A DNA stretch of 64,000 nucleotides from Druceiella hillmani (GCA_039881145.1 JAYKKI010000095.1:9228501-9292500), one strand, 5' to 3'; numbered from the stretch's first letter, positions 37,967 to 50,932 are shown. The notes: a model not told the origin generated them from the letters alone. Translations and numbers: made by a program.

Positions 37967-38023
37967 TTATTAGAAAAAATGTTGGATTAACTAAGACGCA
38001 ACCTGCCGTCTATTTGCTTTCTC
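37850..38023. repeat. Perfect 174-bp palindrome centred on a TA tract
   Basis: The left arm from 37850 (gagaaagcaaatagacggca and on) is the exact reverse complement of the right arm ending at 38023. The centre, 37936/37937, lies in a (TA)n run of about 50 bases. The non-TA part of each arm is about 58-60 bases without a mismatch. Confidence 0.95.
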
Positions 38024-39477
38024 ATGAATACAAACATGTTAATAAAATGTATCGTTTTCGTGTAAACTTTACGTAAAATCGTATATTTTAAAATCTAATC
38101 AGAGTTGTTGAAACCACTTTAAAAAATATATTTTTAAAGTTAATTTAACAAATGATAGGTTTACTATCATTTTTTTCCAACAATTTCGGAAATGCCACAG
38201 AAACTTCTCGAACATTTCTATTGAGGTATATAAAGACCAAGGTATTTCATCTTTAAACTACACCTTCATGTCATAACGAAAAAGAATAAAAAATATTAAA
38301 AACTTTGGTAATCGTAAGTAACTTTGGTAATCGATAATAATCTTTTGGTTTTTTAACCGCGACATTTTAACTTTTCCTGTTGATTGTAGCATTCCGAATG
38401 TAATTAAAAAGTAGAATTATTTAATTGTTAACTTTTTTGTAACTGAATATCAGTATATGCTCTTCTTGTTTGTTGCTAAACCACTGAATAAAATAAAAAT
38501 TAAAGAGGAAATAAATGAAGGTTTTAGAAAAAAAATATTTTGTATATCCTGTGGCCTCCCCACAGGAGCAAAGGGCTTGTAATGAGGAACATAAAAATAT
38601 ATTTTTCGTAATTCTAAATTATTCTAATTAAAATATCCCAAAAAATATTCAAGAATATAACATTACCCTTGTTTGTGAAACAACTAAGTCCAAAATTATG
38701 GGGAAAACAAGATTGGTGAAATCCAACTAGAAAATTACAGAGAAAGAGAGAAAGTAGATCTTATAGTTGTTGGGCTTATTTCTTGCTAGTTTTTAGGTTA
38801 TGAAGGATTAATAGCAATATATTGAAATATTAAGAATTATAAATAGTTAGGATAATAATAGGATTAATAGAATATAGCGAAATATTAAGAATTATAAATA
38901 GTTTATAGAAATACTATATACACTCGTGTCTAAGCATGTAAGGAAACCTCGTAGTGCGAGTTCTACTCGTACTTGACAGGTTCTTGCTTTAGTATATTGA
39001 TCATATCCGATATCCCACGTACGAGCATTAGAGGCAGCAGCATAAATGGAAACGTTAACACAAGATAAAGGAAGACCGACTGTCAAATTTTTTCTCATGA
39101 TAATAATTCAAACTGTGTTTGATTTCTTCTTCGTAAAGTAATTTCCTGTATCATCTAGGGCCATTGGATCGATAAACTTAAAATCTGATCAAAATATTGC
39201 AATATCGGGAAGTTAAACTTTGTTGCAAATATAAAACTTTACTAATTAATTAATGGTATTTATTAAAACTATTATTAGAAAGAATAGATTTTGAAAAAAA
39301 TTTATATAATTGTCATCGATAACACTCAATAACTAGTAAAAGTTAAGTAAATTAAATTTCGACTTAAAGAAATAAGAAAAATGTGAAATGAGAACCAAAC
39401 TATTAAATAACGTATTTTACAAAAACCACGTATTTTTCAATAAAAGTATATAAATAAAACAATACTTTCAACATAAG

Positions 39478-39606
39478 TTCCGTTGTATTACTTTTATTAT
39501 TATGCACTTGAAGATGTAATACAACGAAACCTAGGTAGTGGTAAAGAACTTAAAGAAAGTAGAAATAATACTACATCACGTAGTTTCATTTAATTGTGAA
39601 TATTTA
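39478..39606 (-). repeat. Interspersed repeat copy, partial, reverse orientation
   Basis: The sequence gaagatgtaatacaacgaaa, cctaggtagtggtaaagaac and gtagaaataatactacatca matches the repeat on the minus strand. The outer part is missing; gttccgttgtattac at 39478 looks like a small inverted piece of the same core. Confidence 0.75.
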
Positions 39607-41190
39607 AAAGAACAGAAACGCAATTATGCCCAACCTAAATTATATTTATTATTAGTATATTTCAATTAATTTAGAGAATTAAATGAATGTCAATATGAGA
39701 AAGAATACAAAAGAGTAAAAAAAAATAAATAAACTGATAAATTTTGTTTTTATATTAAAACTGAATATAACAAGGCTATGAAAGCATAAATTGCTGTAAC
39801 ATCGACAATAATAATTTTATATAACTCAAAGTATATGGATCAATTAGAGGTTGCATTTAATTAAAGGAGCTTTACCGCAGTGAAAGTTTGCGTTGTGTCG
39901 TGTTCGATAAATATGTTGTATGTATCAACTTGCCTACAAATGTACGGATGCACACAAAAACATTCGTCACATTCAGTCACGTCTTTTTTATTTATTTAAA
40001 TGCCGCATCTTTCTACTCTAGTACCAATAGCATAACATAAGTTTTTTTCCTAATTTCATTACTTTAATTTATAAATCAAAATAATAATTACTAAACAAGA
40101 TAAATTACAAAAATTGACAGTACACAAAACTTAAAACAATAAATTATCTCAAAGCACAACAACTTCTGCAGAAATAAATTGAAATTTGGTGTGACAATAT
40201 TTTCTCGGAATACCGCGTTAGACACATTTCGTAATTTTTTTATCGAATGTAGTTAAAGATGTAATGCATTATGCATAACTTCGGAAAAGTGTTCCATCTG
40301 AAACATATTCAAAAATGTTTAATGCATTCTTTGAAAGCAATGGAAAAAAATACATCGCACCACCTATAATCGCATGGCTGTGACAGTTCCACGAAAATTA
40401 ATTATAGGTTTTTGATCAGAACTTTCAATACACATTCATAATTTATGTATTAATATTTAATATTGAATGAAGAGGAATATGAAAATATAAACTAATGAGT
40501 TATGATGGATGATAATCGACATTTTCTTTCACTATATAATTACTTTATTGCACGTCTATGTTGTTACGTTGTTCATGGAGTTGCTCAATAAGCTAGGAAA
40601 GAGACTATTTACTAGTGTATTATCTTTTTTTAAATTGAGAACAAATGTAATGTTTAGCAAAAATAACAACCTATATGCATCTTATATTTTTTCTACATTA
40701 TTTCATCAAAACAACTCTACCAAAAATTTAATCGACAATTATTGATTTAAACCTGGCTTTAAATTATTATCTGCATCGTTAGACTTAGATCATATTCATA
40801 TCTTAATTAATATATCCGAAGTATTAAGCTATGAATGCAATAATAAAATTGTACTTGTATTAAAGATACCATTAGTTATTAATGTTCTAGAATTTAATTT
40901 ATATCATAACCTAGCATATAATGTAACAAATCCCAAAATCTATATAACGGTAATCCCTTCTATTAAATATATTGGTGTAACTAAAGGTAAGAACTATGTT
41001 TACGGACAATTGGAAATTTGGCAACAATTAGAAAATGGCAAATCAATTTTCGTCGTTTGTCAAAAAATAAAAATTTCAATGAATTGGCCGTGAACAAAAC
41101 GTTTATGAAAATAATGGGAACGGGTATATTCGATATACCGCCTGAATATATGGTATTTTAATGAAAGACAATTACTTGCCAGACCGTGCG

Positions 41191-41302
41191 GTATTGCAAC
41201 ATGTATACTTCATTATGTCAAAATTTAACTGCGTTTGCTTTAATTAAAATTAAAGCAAACGCAGTTAAATTTTGACATAATGAAGTATACATGTTGCAAT
41301 AC
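41191..41302. repeat. Perfect inverted repeat, 55-bp arms, 2-bp loop
   Basis: Positions 41191-41245 and 41248-41302 are exact reverse complements; the spacer is aa. The arm begins gtattgcaacatgtatactt. It lies in the gene-free stretch before the gustatory receptor. Confidence 0.95.
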
Positions 41303-41499
41303 ATGAACATCCGAGGACCTTGAATTTAATAAGGAAATCACGAATATTTTGTACTCAACGGGTAAACCTCTTATCTTAGAATATCGGCAACCTTATTCAT
41401 ACACAATTATCTAATCCCCTTCCCCTTCCCCTTCACTATTCATTTTTCTCTCTTCAATTTTTTGTTACCCGTTTTGTAGGAGCATTATAATTACAGTCT

Positions 41500-41677
<178 letters not shown>

Positions 41678-44103
41678 TCGTAAATAGATACTTAAATTTC
41701 GACTATTTAAATAGTTTCAGTAACAGTTATTTCAACCATATTATCAAGTCACTTCCTTTTTTTATAGTTTAAAAAGGCTTTTCAAGGATTTTAGGTCATC
41801 GAGAAACATGAGGTAGTTTTTAGCACCAAATAAGGTACCATAATGAAATATGAAATCTTTCATCGTGTCTTTCCTTCATACATCGAAATTTCACAGTTTC
41901 TGCAGCTTTACAAATACATGCATGCAATTTCACAAATAAAATATTGTAATAAAATATTGGTGGCTTAATTAACATGTAGTCCAATATGGATTTTTATACG
42001 TTCTTTCCCATAAATGATAATTAAAAACGAAAAATGCTTTTTTCCTTATTATATTGAGATCAATTTGGAGGTCTTTTAGAATTCATTTTCATTCACTATT
42101 TATCCCATCTTTAGACATATTAAATTTCAAAATTAGTTTTACCCGCGTAAATTACTATCCTTATAACCACGAATACTGCTATTTCAACATACTGAAAAGA
42201 GTGAGATTAATCATAGTGAATGTGAAAATAATTTTAGTTAATCATTGCTTGTATGTGAATTATTTTTAACATATGAGTTAACATGTATCAATAATAACCG
42301 AATAAAAGAATGACGTCGCTAAATTTTTTAAAAAGTACCAGAATACATTAAACAATTTTGTTACGTAACGCTTGTTGAATGTCACCGCATCAATTTCTCC
42401 TCCATTGTAATCCCATTAATAATTTAGTAATTTATTTGTTTACAATCACTGTCACCTTAGCAACAGAAAAAATATATACTATTCTTATAAAGGTGAAATT
42501 GTTTTATTTTGGAAATAAAATATAAATGTAGTAATTAATAAAATATTTCAGTAATAACATTTTTATTTTGGAAGGAACATCATTTTCAAAATTTATTATT
42601 TCACTTCTTAAATATCGTCAATACAAATATATTGTTATCGTCACATTTGGAACCTTATTATCACTGTTTAATATTTAATAAACTCCTTTTTATTAGAACT
42701 TATGATAATAATAATAACATTGTTATCTTAAGAAAAGTCGGTCATAAATATTAAACGGTTTATAAATTAAGGGGAGGTGTTACTCAAGAAGGGCTGGGTA
42801 CGCCGGGTTTACGCAAATACTTCATTCATTGAATTAATTTAAAGCGAAATGGGTCTCGATGAATATGCCAAGCAAAACAAGAACATTAATGTTATATGTA
42901 TTGGAATGTGTTGAGACCCCTCGATGAAGATAATTTTATAGTATCTGCAAATACAATGAAATATTTATAGTAATGACGTATTTTTATATTTTCTAATCAA
43001 ACCTAGTAGGGTGCACCAAAGTTTGTGTTGAATAGACATTAAATCAGAGAAACTGCAAAATTAATTATTCATGATAAAGATTAGGAAACAGATAATTTGT
43101 TTTTAATTTTTATATATTTATATTTCAGACATTTCTATTTTCTTTTTTTAAAATATCCTTTTAAAAATAGTTTAAAAATAAATTTTATGGAAAGATCTTT
43201 CAGTCAAAATGTATTAAGGTTGAGAAATAAGTAATTATAAATCAAATACTATATGAATACTTGGTGAGATTTTTGGTTTTAATATTGGAACCGAGTTTAA
43301 TAAAATAATATTGGTATCGAGTTTCCGTTACCTTATTAATATAAACATAATAAAACATGTTATAATTTAAGATTAATTTCTTCCCAGTATTTCGATTAGA
43401 TAAATATACTATCGCCTCATGTTACATTTTTCCAACCAAATTAAAAAAAAGTAAATATATATTATATTTTTGTTATAAATTCAGCATGATTCGTCATGTT
43501 TTCAAAAGTTTTCATGACTAATTTGGAATATAATTTTAAGTCTGCAATTTTAACAATACTACTATACAAATGTTAGATAATAATAGTTTTTGTGTATAAT
43601 AATTTGATAAGATTAACATTCATTTGATGCTCTATTTATGAGAAAAGAAACAAATATTCTTTTAAAAATGCTTGCTTCAACAAGATAAATTAATATTTCA
43701 AAATTCTCTTGTACGTTTTAATCTTCAATATAATGTATGTACAAAATTTTAGTTTTTTGACTGGCTCATTTACCAAATTAGAAACGTACACCAGATTGTT
43801 TTTTAAATTAATAATGTGGTAATATTAGATTAGCATTTCAAAATTAAAATTTTATCCTCAAATTCACGAACAAAGAGTTATCAATAGCGCCTTTAAACTA
43901 CCTCTTAAATGAAAAGTTCTTTTCCGACGATTAATAAAATTTGAAAATTAACATGCGACCGTTGATCTAGCAACCAATACTTTCGATTAGAGTCAGTTGA
44001 GTCTTTAGCGCGAATAATATCTTCCTTGTAGATTCAGTTTACATGTAGTTTCACGAAGTATTATCAAACAAATTATATCAAACTGAGAAGAAGTGATTTA
44101 CAG

Positions 44104-44276
44104 TTAATATAATCCCATCAGTTGTACAACTACTATGACATAGGTAATAATAATATTAGTGAATTTCGGTATTAAGACAATCCTCAAGTTGAAAAGCTGG
44201 CACACCGGGAAGAGCCCCTTATCACTGGATCGTATTATCTCACGTAGTAATTTCAATTCAATTTTCGAATCGGAAC
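44104..44276 (-). CDS. Gustatory receptor exon 4 with helix-7 motif
   Basis: The acceptor is attttctag, in phase 1. It encodes the loop SSDKGLFPVCQLFNLR and the terminal TYVIVVVQLMGLY, followed by TAA at 44106-44104. Confidence 0.9.
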
Positions 44277-44583
44277 CTAGAAAATAGAAATACCGTGAAC
44301 TCATGTTAATAGCCATAGTGTTAATCGAATATTTAAAAATAAATACGTACCCAAACTGAACATTATTCTAAGTTTTAAAATATTAATTTCTAAACGATTA
44401 AATTCCTGGACATAAGTTTCACTAAAGATGCAAACAATTAAGAGCATAAAAAAGTAAATTGATGTCCAAGATGCCAAGTGCAGAGTCAATGGCCAGTCTT
44501 GTGCCTGCAAAAATATAAATTTACGTGTATTTACGCATGCATTATAAATATTATGTAGAGAACAACAAATCGTGTTTATGTAT

Positions 44584-44646
<63 letters not shown>

Positions 44647-45777
44647 TCATCTTCTCGCATTTTAATATTATGGGCAAAGAAACGTTAAAAAAATTAAAGA
44701 ATTAAGCATAAAGTATTTTGTGAATAATATAGGATACTGCAATCAAATGACACAAATCATTAAATAATAATTAATTATCAGCTATGAATTTAAAAAATAT
44801 ACAGTTATTAAATTAAGTGGAAAAACATACTCACATTTAATTTAATTAAGATAATGACAATTTCGATTCCATACAAATGTATAAAGAAAGTGGTTGCAAT
44901 CAAATGTATCATCTGAAATACAAATGAAAATATTCGGATGAAATTTATTTTATTCTTTTTAAATTGGCCACCATCTAAATTGCTAACCAACCTGGAAGGC
45001 GAACATTTTGTTCAATTTAACGCACAAATCTAACATTCCATTTAACATTTTCGGCAAAGCACAAATATTAAAATGAGCAACAATTCCTTCGGATATGCTG
45101 TGTACATTGATTGTGAGCAGTTCAATACACTCGTTACACTTGAATTTTTTAATTAAATGATACTTCCAGATACTTCCGAAAAATTCGTTAATAGTTTTTA
45201 TTATCAAGATATTTGCATATATAAGAGAGCACATTAATAATATTTCGAGGCAACATAAGAAAGCACTTAGGTGGGCGATTATTACTAAAAACATACGGTC
45301 ATTGAATAAATAATCCAATTGAATAGTTACGAATATAGAAAATAACAGAATTGTGACTACAATAATTATGCCCCCATTTATCAGGGCTCTAACTCTATCA
45401 CGAAATATTTTTTGGAAATAGCGATCACAGAAATTGAAAATTGTGTTAAATTCCTTAACATAATCGTTAAAAAGATTTTTATGCCAAAATGTGTCAACTG
45501 ATGAGACAAATATTACAATAACGGATCCACTTATACGGTGAATGTATTCCGATATATTCATATGAATAAAAGGAGTTACTTCATAAGAGGAAATATTTAT
45601 GATGGTTCCTATTAAAACGACAAGCGCAACGGTAGTGCAGTAGATTTTTCTCAAATCTGTGCTAAAAGCACGTGAACGCTTTCCTAATTCACGGCAAATT
45701 CGACCAGCGCCGAACGCGGATTGCAAAGTAAGTAAAATTTTAATTGATTTCTGCAGACTGTGTTTGTGCTCCGCCAT
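44104..45777 (-). CDS. Gustatory receptor, complete, four exons, 396 aa
   Basis: On the minus strand four exons join with GT/AG borders: 45777-44992, 44912-44835, 44504-44351 and 44276-44104. They give 1191 nt, Met to TAA. The protein is highly hydrophobic, with helices visible around YCTTVALVVLIG, GGIIIVVTILLFSIF, FLVIIAHLSAFLCCLEI, FFIHLYGIEIVIILI, SIYFFMLLIVCIF and the C-terminal TYVIVVVQL. That last element is the TYhhhhhQF motif of helix 7, with Leu for Phe, diagnostic of insect gustatory receptors; nearby SDKGLFPVCQLFNLR is typical of the penultimate loop. These receptors act as ligand-gated cation channels in chemosensory neurons. The ligand cannot be told. The length is normal for the family and no disabling change was seen. 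It lies antisense between the two NRF copies, with TA microsatellite sequence in its second intron. Confidence 0.92.
44351..44504 (-). CDS. Gustatory receptor exon 3
   Basis: The acceptor is tttttgcag and the donor is gtacgt. It begins AQDWPLTLHL, contains the helix SIYFFMLLIVCIF, and ends in phase 1 after IMFSL plus one base. Confidence 0.88.
44588..44642. repeat. TA microsatellite in gustatory receptor intron 2
   Basis: A pure (TA)n run of about 54 bases between exons 2 and 3 of the receptor. Confidence 0.95.
44835..44912 (-). CDS. Gustatory receptor exon 2
   Basis: This is a 26-codon phase-0 exon between the acceptor tatttcag and the donor gtgagt. It encodes MIHLIATTFFIHLYGIEIVI and the rest of one membrane helix. 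Confidence 0.88.
44992..45777 (-). CDS. Gustatory receptor exon 1
   Basis: It starts at the Met MAEHKHSLQKSIKILLTLQS; no other in-frame Met lies nearby upstream. It ends at KMFAFQ with the donor gttggt (44991-44986). The 262 codons hold most of the helices. Phase 0 at the end. Confidence 0.9.
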
Positions 45778-46949
45778 GTCGAATATTTGTTATTTTTAGC
45801 TGACGACAGCATAGTGAAAACGTACAAAAATTATAAAATAAAATGACACATTTGTTTGAACAAAGTCATTAATTTCAGAAATTATTGTGACCGATATATA
45901 ATAATGAGTTTTCATCAATTTACTAATTATAGTCCGCCGTGTTATTAAATTGGTATTTGTAATTAGTATATTGAGCCATATCTAGTTGACCAAAATAATT
46001 GACAACTGATTATATTAAAGTAAAATGTCACATGTACAAACTGTTCTATCTATATGTAAAGTTAGTATAAAGCAGTTCAATATAATTATTTTCTTTGGTC
46101 GTCTGAATATTCACAGAGGCTTTGCTCTTCCTTAAGTTTATTATTAATTTATCTAAACAAAGATCAGCTAAGTAATTTCAGATAATGTTTTACAATTTTA
46201 CAAATACAAGCTTCGTATTAATGTTTCAATTAATACGTTATAATATATTAAAAAAGTGTTAAAATATTTTTACCTACCTGTACAAATAAAGGGGAGGCGA
46301 CAAGAAATTTCCTCCCGCTTTCCACTGAGTCGAGTATTATGGAGAGGATGTTAGAAATTAAATTAGTTTTGTAATTTTCATTTCTAAATACCATTTATAA
46401 AATATTAAGCTCCAAAGCGTCCCTCTGCCATCTACTATTTTCAATGGGTTTGAAAAATCTGAAATATTATTAACCTAGTGTCGATAAACTTTTGATTAGA
46501 AATTTCTGTGATATATTTTTTCATATAGTGTTCTTGGAATGCTGATGCATCTAGAAATATAACATGCTGAGATGTCCGCGAAAAGAGCGTTGTCATAGAA
46601 AGGAAAATGAAATGAGATGCCTGAGAGCGCTGATTGAAGCAAGTCGGTGGTTTATTGGAACGTATGGATCATTGGTTTTTTGTTCGTAATGACAATGCTA
46701 TATTTTATAAACGTATGTAATGTTCTTAATTTAAAAAAAAATAATGTAATAAGTAACGCACAAATATACTTTTGTTTTTATATACAAAATATTTATATAC
46801 AATATACAAAATAAGTTTCGTTTTTAAAATAACAAAAATTGGTGCTATGCCAGTAAATGTTGCTCTGCATGAAAGTTAGGCTGAAAAGAAAAGTTACTGA
46901 ATTGATTTTTAGATTAAAAATAATTGACTGACGACAGTACTTCTGAACG
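45778..46949. other. Upstream region of the gustatory receptor
   Basis: It should carry the receptor promoter on the minus strand. No clear core element could be picked out by eye in the AT-rich sequence. No other gene seen. Confidence 0.4.
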
Positions 46950-47340
46950 CAATGTTTTTAGAACTATTTTTCGAAATAGCAGTTACAAGACTGGACAGAA
47001 TAAAAAATGAGTACATTCGAGGAACGTTTAAAGTCACAAAAATTGAGGAAAAGCTAAGAGAAAATCGCTTGCGGGCACGTTATGAGGCGCAACGAAAACT
47101 ATATGACCAAAGCAGTATTAAAAAAATGATAAGGAAAGAGAGGTCAAGGTCGTCCCGCCACCTGGAAGAGCTCTATAGATAAAGATATTAAAATTATAAA
47201 TTTGAACTGAATAATAACACACGATAGACTGTTGTGGCAAAAATGTACGAGAAGGGGCTGACTCCAAATGAGGGATCATAACCGATGGGACCATAACCAG
47301 GAGAAAGAAGACCATTATAAATTTTGTGTTAAATATGGTG
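46950..47340 (+). mobile_element. RTE-like LINE, 3' remnant
   Basis: The frame from 46952 reads VTRLDRIKNEYIRGTFKVTK, IEEKLRENRLR. A one-base shift then gives KRGQGRPATWKSSIDKDIK, the RGRP..TW..xi..Dl block near the end of RTE-type LINE proteins. A further piece follows to about 47310 (THDRLLWQK). The region just before GHV is replaced by unrelated residues, and stops are present, so it is a decayed fragment. Confidence 0.7.
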
Positions 47341-48000
47341 CTGAACTATGACAATTAATTGAATCTAGCTTTTGTAAATAGTTTTCAGACTCATTGTTAT
47401 GAAAATTATTTTGTATGTCACCTATTATATATAAATACGATATATTTTGGAAAAATTCTTTAATTCGAAAAAAGTTACATAAATCCCAGTAGATTGTCCA
47501 CGGATGGATATGAAATTAATAATAAGTTGAGATAATATATAGTCAAACTTAACTTTGGCATTCAAGGATTATTTAATAATGGTTATACTTAAATATTATA
47601 TATGTATATATCTTTGAAGATTTTGAGATTGTTTAGTCTAGTCCAGATCGAGAAAAGTATTCTCTGTTCATTTTGGAAAAACAGCGATTATTTTATATAG
47701 AGGTTGGTAGAAAGGATAAAATCAGGTTTTTGAGATATAAATATTATCGAGAACCTAGTTTCATACTTTCTATCAAAATAAAAATGATAGTTCATAAAAT
47801 AAATAGGAAGTTGGAATCCTGAATACTCTGAATGTTCTTTGAAATAAAACTTTTATTATATTTTTCAAAAAGTATTATGATTTTATGTTATTTGTTTAAG
47901 TTTTATTTTAATTCACAATTATTTTCAAAATTAATCTATTTATTTTGAAATATAATTTTGGATGTATTTCTAAATCTCTCTAATTGTTCCCTTGTTTCAG
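47341..48000. other. Left junction of the duplicated NRF cassette
   Basis: No gene. Similarity to gene 1 appears to stop just upstream of exon 48001; only the pyrimidine-rich acceptor tract is alike. The duplication breakpoint is therefore probably within a few hundred bases of 48000. Confidence 0.5.
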
Positions 48001-48142
48001 TTACAAGCGTGATGTTCGTAATGCAGATGAAATAGGGAATATTTATACTCGATCGCATATCCGCGTATCCACTTACCTCATGGGCATATTGGGTGGCTAC
48101 ATCGCTTACGTGTGTACACAAAATAATACGACTTTGTAAATA
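48001..48142 (+). pseudogene. NRF copy 2 exon a (YTRSHIRVSTYLMG), in-frame stop, aligned donor lost
   Basis: The acceptor cttgtttcag is intact. The frame runs to ACTTTG then TAA at 48137-48139. In gene 1 the same place reads TTG TCA AAG then gtaaaa; here the donor has become tagg. A GTAAAT at 48136 could serve as a shifted donor, leaving a phase-2 end. Confidence 0.8.
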
Positions 48143-49446
48143 TAGGGATATGAATTCATTTTGATTTTGTAAAATACTTACGTTCAGATTGGTAAGAAAA
48201 TGTGTTTGTTGGGATATTTTAGAAGGAAAAATTATGAATAAGAATTTTCTATTATTTTCATTATTCTCAGGTTAAGGATACATGCAAATATTTTCTAGTG
48301 CAGAAAGATGAATATGTACACGACCAAAAAGACACTGAAAAATAGCTTTGACCTGAAATTGATAAGCAGCGTCAATGACAATTCGATTCACGATTCTATG
48401 AATAATGTCGTAATGATTGCTTGTATATTACAATTTGAATAAAACTACTTTATAAAGCGAGCATGACAAGTACATACACTTGTAAAGCTTTAATAATACG
48501 ATGCGTGGTTATTAACTCCCATAATACTGTTCCTTATACTTCCACAAAGGTTTTACAAATCGTCTGGGAGAATTTGCTTTTAATCGCCATTCTCGGCTAA
48601 CAGTTTGTTACTTTAGTAGCCTCATACGACACCCACGTTAAGAGATAGAGAGGTTATATTCTAAGCAAGAAACTACACGGTAGGAATCGTAAAACTACTA
48701 ATATAATTTAAATTATATATAGATATTATGAGGTTAACACTGAATATCTCGAGGTACCTAGAGAAAAATAAACAGAGTGAAAAACTTGTCGAATATCATT
48801 AACAATAAAATTATTCATTAATGTTAAAAATATTATTGGGATCATCTTATTGGGAGTGAACTTATATTAGTTCGTATTATCCAGTAAAGCTACTGTTATC
48901 CATTCCTACTGCAATAGAAAATAATTTTATGTTGTGAAGAAACGGAAAAGCTCAATTTATCTATCCCATGAGCTAACGCCTCTTCAACCTCTGAATAGGG
49001 TGGCCTCTAAATGTGCATGGAGCTACTGAATTCCCAACGTACCAATGATTGACTAATGTATATTATTGTTTGTACTTTCTCACCCACCGTAATCTGCCGT
49101 ATCTCTTCATTGACTCTATTTGTTTCGTTCTCTTCCTATTTATTTAGGCGTTAGTAAGAATTAAAAAATAAAACCATCTTAAAGTTGAACTTATTAAATA
49201 TTTTTAGTCAAAATCTCGAAGGGAGAATTTTATTTATGCTAATACGCTGGCTATAAGTGGCAAATGACGATAGTTCTTATATAATTGAATATAATGTAAT
49301 TTTTTGTAATTGAATATAATGTTTTAACAGTTTTAACCGCTTAGAAAGATAGAAAAGAATATTTTTATCTTGATATATCATCAAAAAGTTGAAAAGCAAA
49401 GAATGTAATAAAAATAATTGAAATTATTAGAATAAATATCTATGTT

Positions 49447-49497
<51 letters not shown>

Positions 49498-50055
49498 TTA
49501 TAATATATAATATAATATATATTTATACAATACATATGCGATATACGAGTACTTATATTAGTCAAAATAAGTTTTGTAAAAAATATTTAGTTTTTTAACG
49601 ATTTACTCCGCCCACTAAAAATATAACTTCCGTTGTTTGGATCATTTTCATTACGAATTCTATGCCTGAAAAACTAAAGTGATTTAACTATTCTGTTTAA
49701 AAATAACCACGTCATTATCGTTTAAGAAACCGGCCACAAGAACCAAGTCGAGAGTGGAAACGATACAAAATTATTTTTTCTCATAAATTTATTTATGCTC
49801 TTGTTTTTTTCATGATTTTTCATTTATTATTTTTTTTTGACCAAAAATTAGTGTTAATATGTTGGTTATTTGAACGAATCAAGTGGCAGAAAATGATTAT
49901 ATAAATATATTTATGTTAACATAAAGAAGAGTTTTACATAAATAACTTAACAATAAACCTAAATAGTTTACAAGTTAAATTATAGTATTTAATGATTTAA
50001 ATGATTCATCTGAATTTGAGGATTTGTTTCTTAAATTTCTGCTTATCTTTTCCAG
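48143..50055. other. Copy-2 intron between exons a and b
   Basis: Alignable with the gene 1 intron at 18158-21064, including the intronic microsatellite position. It lacks the LINE and the inverted repeat pair found there. Confidence 0.6.
49450..49530. repeat. TA microsatellite in NRF copy 2 intron
   Basis: A (TA)n tract followed by tatttatatatttat variants. It occupies the same intron as the 20285-20440 tract in gene 1 and probably predates the duplication. Confidence 0.9.
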
Positions 50056-50239
50056 AGGACTACAATAATAGGGTACTTCTTATCGATCACAGTCGGAGTA
50101 ATAACGATGTTCTCTGGACTCGCCTACGGCTCTCACAGCGCGATGAAGGCTACTCTCTACGGTAGCCTACTGAGACCTATCTGGTCGTTCAGTTTTCTTC
50201 TCTTTATCTTCACCTTTATTTTCGGCAAAATTCATTTTC
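50056..50239 (+). pseudogene. NRF copy 2 exon b ([13 protein letters not shown])
   Basis: The acceptor is cttttccag and the donor is gtaaat at 50240. The frame is fully open and highly similar to 21065-21248. A second AG at 50056-50057 would give a two-base-shorter exon, which is exactly the phase needed by the shifted donor at 48136. Confidence 0.85.
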
Positions 50240-50694
50240 GTAAATAGATAATTCTGTTTTTTTCATTAAGATGAAGTTTCCGTTTTTTAAATCTTAACTG
50301 ACGTGAAAAACATTGTACAATTGTAAATATTGACATGATTTGAGATTTGTAAAAAAGTACAAAAGAGCAAATGGTTTGATAAATTTTGATTATTCGCAAG
50401 ATCGATTGTATAAGTTAGAAATAATGCAAATTATTGTACGTTAAACTTGAAATAAATACAGAATGGAACTCAGATACAGATGATATAGAATGGAACTCAG
50501 AAACAGCTAATTATAAACAGATATTTGTTATAAAAGAATATATAATTTTATATCAAATATTTATTAAAAACACCACAAAATAATTTAAACGATCGTTTAA
50601 AATGTGAACTAAGGCACATAGTGGAAAGATTTAAATTTGTTTATGGAGAAATTATCTAAATTAAACTCAATTAAAAAAATAAAATATGCCACCG

Positions 50695-50932
50695 CGAAAA
50701 TATGGGTAACAGATTAAATAAAATTAAGGAATGAACATTTTAATCTTTGCTAACAGCCCACCTGAAGATGTTGTAATACAACGAAACCTAGGTCGTGGTA
50801 AAGAATTTAAAGAAAGTAGAAATAATACTACATCACGTAGTTTCATTTAATTATGAATAATGAATTTCTAAAAAATTAATGCCAAATATATTCAATATTC
50901 AAAATTAAGGAACGTGTAGTTTTTTGATTGAT
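50695..50932 (-). repeat. Interspersed repeat copy, full, reverse orientation
   Basis: It reads gaaaatatgggtaacagatt, ttaaggaatgaacattttaa, cccacctgaagatgttgtaa, cgaaacctaggtcgtggtaa and ends gccaaatatattcaatattc. It is the near-complete inverted counterpart of 27155-27372. It lies in an intron of the duplicated NRF cassette and is not seen at the corresponding place in gene 1. Confidence 0.8.

Noticed and set aside
40509..40745. 78-aa open frame before the gustatory receptor
   Set aside because: Low-complexity hydrophobic and Asn/Lys-rich sequence in AT-rich DNA, with no recognised motif or clear splice context.
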